A DNA stretch of 64,000 nt from Heloderma charlesbogerti (taxonomy: Eukaryota > Chordata > Lepidosauria > Squamata > Helodermatidae): NCBI GenBank assembly GCA_026122225.1, contig JANEZZ010000399.1:1808001-1872000 (forward strand), written 5' to 3'. Below are positions 59,135 through 64,000 of this stretch, in pieces (the stretch's first letter is position 1; each line of letters begins with the position of its first letter). The translations under genes were made by a program, and so were the position numbers. Below the pieces are notes generated by a model. The model was not told the origin of the DNA. It saw only the letters and a list, made by a program, of their open reading frames with translations, and did no database searches.

Positions 59135-59519
59135 TAGAAATGTATGAGAAATTCATTTCAGTTCGTTTTTAGTCAGGCTTTTACCCAGTTTGCACCTTCT
59201 GGACCAAACATGGACTCAGACGGAATCTGTGGTAAAAGTCCATACATTTCTGAGCTTGCAGTGTGATTTGCGGACAAAAAAAATGAGTTCAACAGCATGT
59301 GTACATTTTTAAAATGAGTACAATTCAAAATGAGCACATTTCAAAGATGTGCACAATTGATACATACATCTAGAAAAATACATACAGAAATACGCACGAA
59401 TTGTCACGTGAGAAGAAAAAAACCTGGCTCGAAAAAAACAGACTCGAGTCGAAATGAGCTTCGAGATGGAATCATGAGAACTTTGGCGAGCTGGAGTTTT
59501 GCTGATTTGCACATCCCTA
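59135..59519. mobile_element. 385-bp hAT-like MITE with TAGGGATG end
   Basis: Left end TAGAAATGTATGAGAAATTC (degraded) and right end GATTTGCACATCCCTA. Perfect 8-bp target duplication TCCAGACA at 59127-59134 and 59520-59527. The right end resembles the terminal repeat of the nested-hairpin family. The interior is AT-rich with repeated AAATGAG(T/C)ACA motifs and a GACTCGAGTC palindrome, and lacks the alternating hairpins. There is no transposase. Confidence 0.85.
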
Positions 59520-59877
59520 TCCAGACATCGTCTTCTATTTGTAATCCTCCCAAGTTTCCTACGACTTCTTCCATCTTTTTTTCTTAATGCAGAACATCCG
59601 TTAAGGAAGAAAAGACAGAACCACTGCATAATGCCTTCTGATTGCTAGCACTAGGAGCCCTGTGTCTGGAAGCACCCTATGAGTCATAGGGAGCAAAGAG
59701 GCATTAGGCTGCAATATCTGGCTCTAGGCCTCATGGAAATTAAGAGGAAGTAAACTGGATTAATTCAAAGTATTGCCCCATAGTGTGGCCTGTCAAAAAG
59801 GAATTGTTTTATCAGTTTTTTCTCACTATCCTACCAGTGTCTTATTATTCCATTTGTGTTTCATACAAACAAATACA

Positions 59878-59900
59878 ACACACACACACACACACACACA
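59878..59900. repeat. (CA)n microsatellite
   Basis: About eleven CA units just left of the candidate conserved element. Confidence 0.9.
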
Positions 59901-59939
59901 GGCTTTGTAAGAATAATCAGGATTTGTAAGACATCCCGT

Positions 59940-60440
59940 GGTTCAATGCACATTTTATTTAATATGAAGATTGTATTTGGAGCTGTTTGATTTTCAGAAA
60001 TAACAAGCAAAAATGCTTCAATTTATAATGGTAATTAGTTTTCAGCCCAGAAAGTCTGAATATCTCTATATTTACTACCTTGTAAAGGGCTATCACAACA
60101 AGCCCTGAAGCATTATTTGAAAATTAATAAGCTAAAGAAGGAGTACATTCTTCTGCTTTTGCATAGCAACACTGCCCGCATTAAGCTTTTTGATTGCAAA
60201 ATCCAGCTTTTCAATTATAGGTTTGCCAAACTGTGAAGCTTGAAAAACTATAAAAGGCAATTATCAATGTTTCTTAATACCACAAATGAGTAATGCAATG
60301 TAGGCTTTATTACTGCTAGAAAACAAAGAATTGTTTTGTCAGGAGGTCTGTGCTTACTGAGTCAGGCTGAAATAAAGATTGACTCACAGCATTTCAGGTT
60401 TGCTCCAAGAAAAATATAAGCCTCTCTGATGGCTGTTTTT
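59940..60440. promoter_or_regulatory. Candidate conserved non-coding element (distal enhancer-like)
   Basis: A 500-bp repeat-free AT-rich block, even in composition, with homeodomain-like cores (GGTAATTAG, TTTCAATTATAGG, GAAAATTAATAAG) and TTTGCATAGC, an octamer-like site. It lacks CpG and coding signatures. The flanks of DACH1 are known to hold many deeply conserved developmental enhancers. Whether this block is one is inference. Confidence 0.35.
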
Positions 60441-60877
60441 TTTTTAAAGCAGACAATTCTATTGTGATTTAGAAATTGAGGGAATAGAATTAAAATGCTT
60501 TTTGTGCCTCCCTCCTCTTATACAGTTTGCCTGGATTATGAAACACATGGGGAATTTGTAGTGTAAATACTGAAATTGCAATTAATGTATTTTCATGTGT
60601 TTTAGAGGCTAATACACCATCTTGTGAAGGCAATGTGACCTGAAAGGTGGGTTAAAAATCTTTTAAATATAAATAAGTAAATACAGAAATAAACAAAATC
60701 AGTGCTCAAATTATTGGGGGCAAATGTAGGGGTCCCTTAATGAAATCCATAAGGCCCGCACCTGACACCCCCACCCCCATTGTAGACAAATCATCACCTA
60801 CTGCCTTTTAAAAACAAGCTGAGGGGGCTATCACAAAAGCCTGACTGTAATTTAAGCACTGTAATGAATGAAGGACA

Positions 60878-61370
60878 GCCTGGTTCACACATAACAACAG
60901 CCCAGAGTTTGAGTTTAGTATGGTTTGTCATTGAATCGTGGGTTGTCGTTACAAGAGACCCTATACTATGGTTTAACTGTGGATTGTTAACCACAAACAA
61001 CCCAGGAAGAGAACCCATAATTTGTTGTTAGGTTGTGAACTCTAGGTTGTTGAAACAATGGGTAGTTGTTACATGTGAAGCCAGAACTGTGGGTGGTTCA
61101 CAGGTTGTTTTGCCAGGCTACAGAGGTGGTGGGCAAGAGTGGTAAACGCAAATAAACAGGTGTTCTACATGTCAGTACTACAGTGCCGCAAAGGCATGCG
61201 GGATACATGGAGGGAGGGAATGAAGGAGGTGGGAACCAAATAACCCAGGAATTGAAAAAAACAACTAGCGATTTACTCAATTGTCTGGCAGCCAAATCAT
61301 GGGTTAACTTTGGGTAAGGAAACAACCCATGGGTTAATTAAATCATGGGTGGTTGTTACATGTGAACCAA
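60878..61370 (-). mobile_element. MITE rich in AACCCATGGTT motifs, copy 2
   Basis: GCCTGGTTCACACATAACAA at the left and TTGTTACATGTGAACCAAGC at the right form a terminal inverted repeat. The internal segment CAGTACTACAGTGCCGCAAA matches copy 1 in reverse. Many GGGTTGT/ACAACCC motifs are present. There is no ORF. Confidence 0.75.
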
Positions 61371-61377
61371 GCCTAAG

Positions 61378-61698
61378 GGTCAAACTACATGTTACATTAA
61401 TTGTGTTGCATGTAGCACAGCCTTATCTTTTTAGAGTAAGTCTGCGTGCCCCGATTCAGATCAGGATTAAACCTTCCCTTTCCACTCATTTGCTTCCTGA
61501 AATTCCACCATCCTGTGAGGGGATTAAAAAAAGAAAAGGAACCTTGTTTTCCTTTCTTGAATGCAGGGGTGGAAGGTGGAATTTTGAGAAATAAACAAGT
61601 GGTAGGGAGAGATTTAATCCTCCCGCTGCATGCTGGTCCCAGTTGCGGAGGGAAAGCTCAGCTACATGCTATGCAATTAATGTAACATAGATCAAATG
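61378..61698. mobile_element. ~320-bp MITE with ACATGTTACATTAATTG ends
   Basis: The left end GGTCAAACTACATGTTACAT with TAATTGTGTTGCATGTAGC is matched by GCTACATGCTATGCAATTAA with TGTAACATAGATC at the right. CAGGATTAAACC against AGATTTAATCCTCC extends the inner pairing. There is no coding potential. Confidence 0.7.
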
Positions 61699-63030
61699 AA
61701 ATGCATGGTTAATCAGCAGTGGCTGGTAACCCATTGTACTATAGGAGACTTGACATTATAATACTTGAGTGACAAAGAAGTAACCATGCTATTTTCCAGA
61801 TTGTATCTAAAGCCTGAGCCAAGGATTGGGATTTACTATATATCCCTTCACTGGGTGACACTGGCTAACATTACCTGCTATTCCACCTCTATTACCACTG
61901 TGGCCTATTTCAGGCAAAATACATAGACCCCTTCAGTGACTCCTAGGGCTTGTACTGGTTTGAGGGAGTGGACCTAGCCTAATAAGTTATCTGGAACGGT
62001 GTGACCAGATCTCAGAGCTCTCACCAGACACAAAAGGGAATTTGGGTGTACAGCATGAGTTCATCAGCCTTGGTAACTTGTAGGAAGTATCAAGCTTTTT
62101 GATTGGCTAGGTCAGGTATCAATGGTAGGAGCCAAGCCTGGCTCTCTGCCTTTTCCTGGTCAACAGATCAGTGCCATTTGCCATCTTTTACTTCCAGCTC
62201 ACCTCAAGGACCAAGAGCTGGATAACATACCCTCCAGGCTTAGATTCAGGTATGGCTCCAGCATGACCCTGACCATGCGGTTCCTCCTATCTTGATTGTG
62301 TTTACTCTCACAACATCCCCATGATGCACATCGCTAATATGCACATTTACAGAGGATGGGAAACACAGGGAGAAAAAGAGATTATTCCTCCCTTTCCCCC
62401 TCCCCATTCTGTTCCCTGTCAAAGTAAAGAGAAATCATGCACATAAATGCTACTTCTTCACTCTGGTGCCTGCTGGAGCCCTGTCAGAGTGGTACAATAT
62501 ACACACACACACCACCACGAACAGCAGCAGCAGTAAAGACTTATTAGGTTATGTACTGTGCTTAGTCTCAAGGTTGATTCTCACACTGTATTTGAGTAGT
62601 ATTTCTCGGCCTGTTTTGTAATTTTGTGGAAGAGAGCAGACTCTCAAGTGCCCAAGTTTACTTGCTAGCAAAGTGTAGCCCTACATGCTTCCAGCGCAGG
62701 TAGGGAAGTGACAGCTGGTAGACCGATAAATATCCCTGATGCCCTTCCTGTCTCCCCTGCCCCCAAGGGGAGTGGGTTATTTATATCAGGTAAAGGGCAT
62801 GGAAGAACAGGGTAAACACCCTTTCCCAGAGCATCACATCCCCAGTCTTCAAAGCAGACTCATGGGGATGTTAATTAGCAAGACAAATCCCACAGAAGAT
62901 CCCTAATCATGGATCTCCGGTGTCATGGATGCTTCAGCCTTGAGATCTAAGCAAGACTTAACATTCAATGTTTTTCCCCCTCCCTTTTAAAAATCACTTG
63001 GCAATTCAACAAGCCACAACATCATTTCTT
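61699..63030. other. No gene recognised
   Basis: Non-coding; a short CA/CCA simple repeat lies near 62494-62520 and CAG units near 62521-62533. I see no ORF with family resemblance. Confidence 0.5.
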
Positions 63031-63035
63031 GTTTT

Positions 63036-63591
63036 TGTCAGGAGCGCCCTAGCTGCCTCTTGCAGTCCCTACCAATAGCCAACTCAGGACACAGACAACA
63101 AGGAATTCTTTCCGAGACTTTATTCCTTTATTACTTTATGACTCTTTCAGATACTAATCACTAGCGACAAAGCAAGGAACAGCACTGGGGAAATATAGCA
63201 GAGTAGCCTAAGCTCCAGGTGAGGCAGTTGGTCCCCATTTGAAGGAGAACCATGGGAAGACCCTGAACTTATGTGCTAGGGAGAGATCCTCCCTCTTTCC
63301 CTTGGGTCCTTGGGATGCAACCATTGTTTGCGCGGCAAACAAGCGCTACGCCTCCTTTCTGCGCCCTCCATCTGTCATTGCTCCCTGCGTCTGTGCCAAG
63401 CGTCCAGCAAGCCACCCTCCAGCGCTCTCTCACTGCCAGGGTCACTATCTATCCCAGCAATGTTGGCAGGAGGAATCTCTGCCAGCTGCTGTGCTTGTGA
63501 GAGATGAGCGAGCTCTTCTCTCATGGATTGCTGTTCCTCCTCAGAATCAGAACTGCTCTGGGGCTCTATTGGCTTAGTTTCCACCCTGACA
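63036..63591 (-). mobile_element. Solo LTR (556 bp)
   Basis: On the minus strand it begins TGTCAGGGTGGAAAC and ends GGCGCTCCTGACA. The perfect 5-bp target duplication GTTTT lies at 63031-63035 and 63592-63596. Two AATAAA polyadenylation signals are at 63119-63132 (as TTTATT on the plus strand), where an LTR R region would end. The first 100 bp encode a short acidic peptide (SSSDSEEEQQ) shared with the LTR at 28253. No internal genes flank it, so it is a recombined solo LTR. Confidence 0.85.
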
Positions 63592-63596
63592 GTTTT

Positions 63597-64000
63597 ACAG
63601 TGATTACAATTATTAAAGAGTTTCCTGGAGCAGCAGGAGCAATGACCTTTGCCTACTAGATGAAGGTAGCCACGTTTGGAGTAAACAAGGCATGGGAGCT
63701 TTAAAAAATGTGTAAGGTTATATATAAAAATGTTTACTAGTAAAGTATTATTAATGTTAACTGATATCTTTGCCTAGATTATGTTTGTCTATGTTTCTGT
63801 CATCTTCTATTGTCTTACAGTATTTTTGTATTTAATATTTGAAGATAAAAAGCTTAAAACATTATTATTGGAAAATTACTATACCTGTGAATTTTCCTTC
63901 TGTCCTGAGTAGTCTAGTCTCCTTTTGCCACCCCTGAACCTATTCCGTTAGAACTTTTCAAAAATTGGCAGTATTTCTTTTATACAATTTTTTAAAACTA
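63597..64000. other. No feature recognised
   Basis: AT-rich single-copy sequence to the window end, without ORF or repeat that I can identify. Confidence 0.5.

Overview
This is vertebrate nuclear DNA, almost certainly from a squamate reptile (lizard or snake). The only host gene recognised is the first coding exon of DACH1 on the minus strand (8180-8925). Its Dach/Ski-homology sequence is of DACH1 type, not DACH2. The squamate assignment comes from the repeat content: CR1 and L2-like LINEs, a tRNA-derived SINE, many short hAT-like elements, and about 25 copies or fragments of an ~85-90 bp imperfect palindrome with GCAATCCTA and TAGGATTGC at its two ends. I recognise that palindrome from lizard genomes by memory, not by a search.

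Layout. Positions 1-8179 are the 5' part of DACH1 intron 1. Positions 8180-8925 are coding exon 1. A CpG-rich block with the promoter and 5' UTR runs from about 8100 to 9720. Because DACH1 is transcribed leftwards, everything to the right is upstream flank. Positions 9.7-22 kb are mostly single-copy DNA with microsatellites and scattered palindromic repeats. Positions 22.7-45.5 kb are a dense pile of nested transposons. Positions 45.5-64 kb mix single-copy DNA with LINE tails, a Ty3/Gypsy remnant, several hAT-like elements and a solo LTR. I see no second host gene.

The most unusual content is a family of four non-autonomous elements (23317-24307, 28710-29302, 31427-32204, 44036-45043). They have TAGGGATG/TAGGGGTG ends and 8-bp target-site duplications (CCAGCTGG and GGAAATTC are perfect), which points to the hAT superfamily. 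Their interiors are not coding. They alternate two hairpin types, one built on GATAGGCTACGTAAATATTTAC-like arms and one on GCAAATGGCGG-like arms, arranged in mirror order about a centre, so hairpins are nested inside a larger palindrome. All four sit inside older repeats and none is itself interrupted, so they form the youngest layer.

A second group ('R1', ends CAGGGGCATTG / CGATGCCCCTG) is present as two near-full copies and one truncated inverted copy. The copies share a captured LINE 3' tail, and the two long ones carry a ~165-bp tandem array. R1 and the foldback elements interrupt a CR1 LINE (30.7-35.7 kb) and an L2-like LINE (39.2-45.5 kb), which gives a readable order of insertions. All repeat names are my own pattern calls; no database was consulted.
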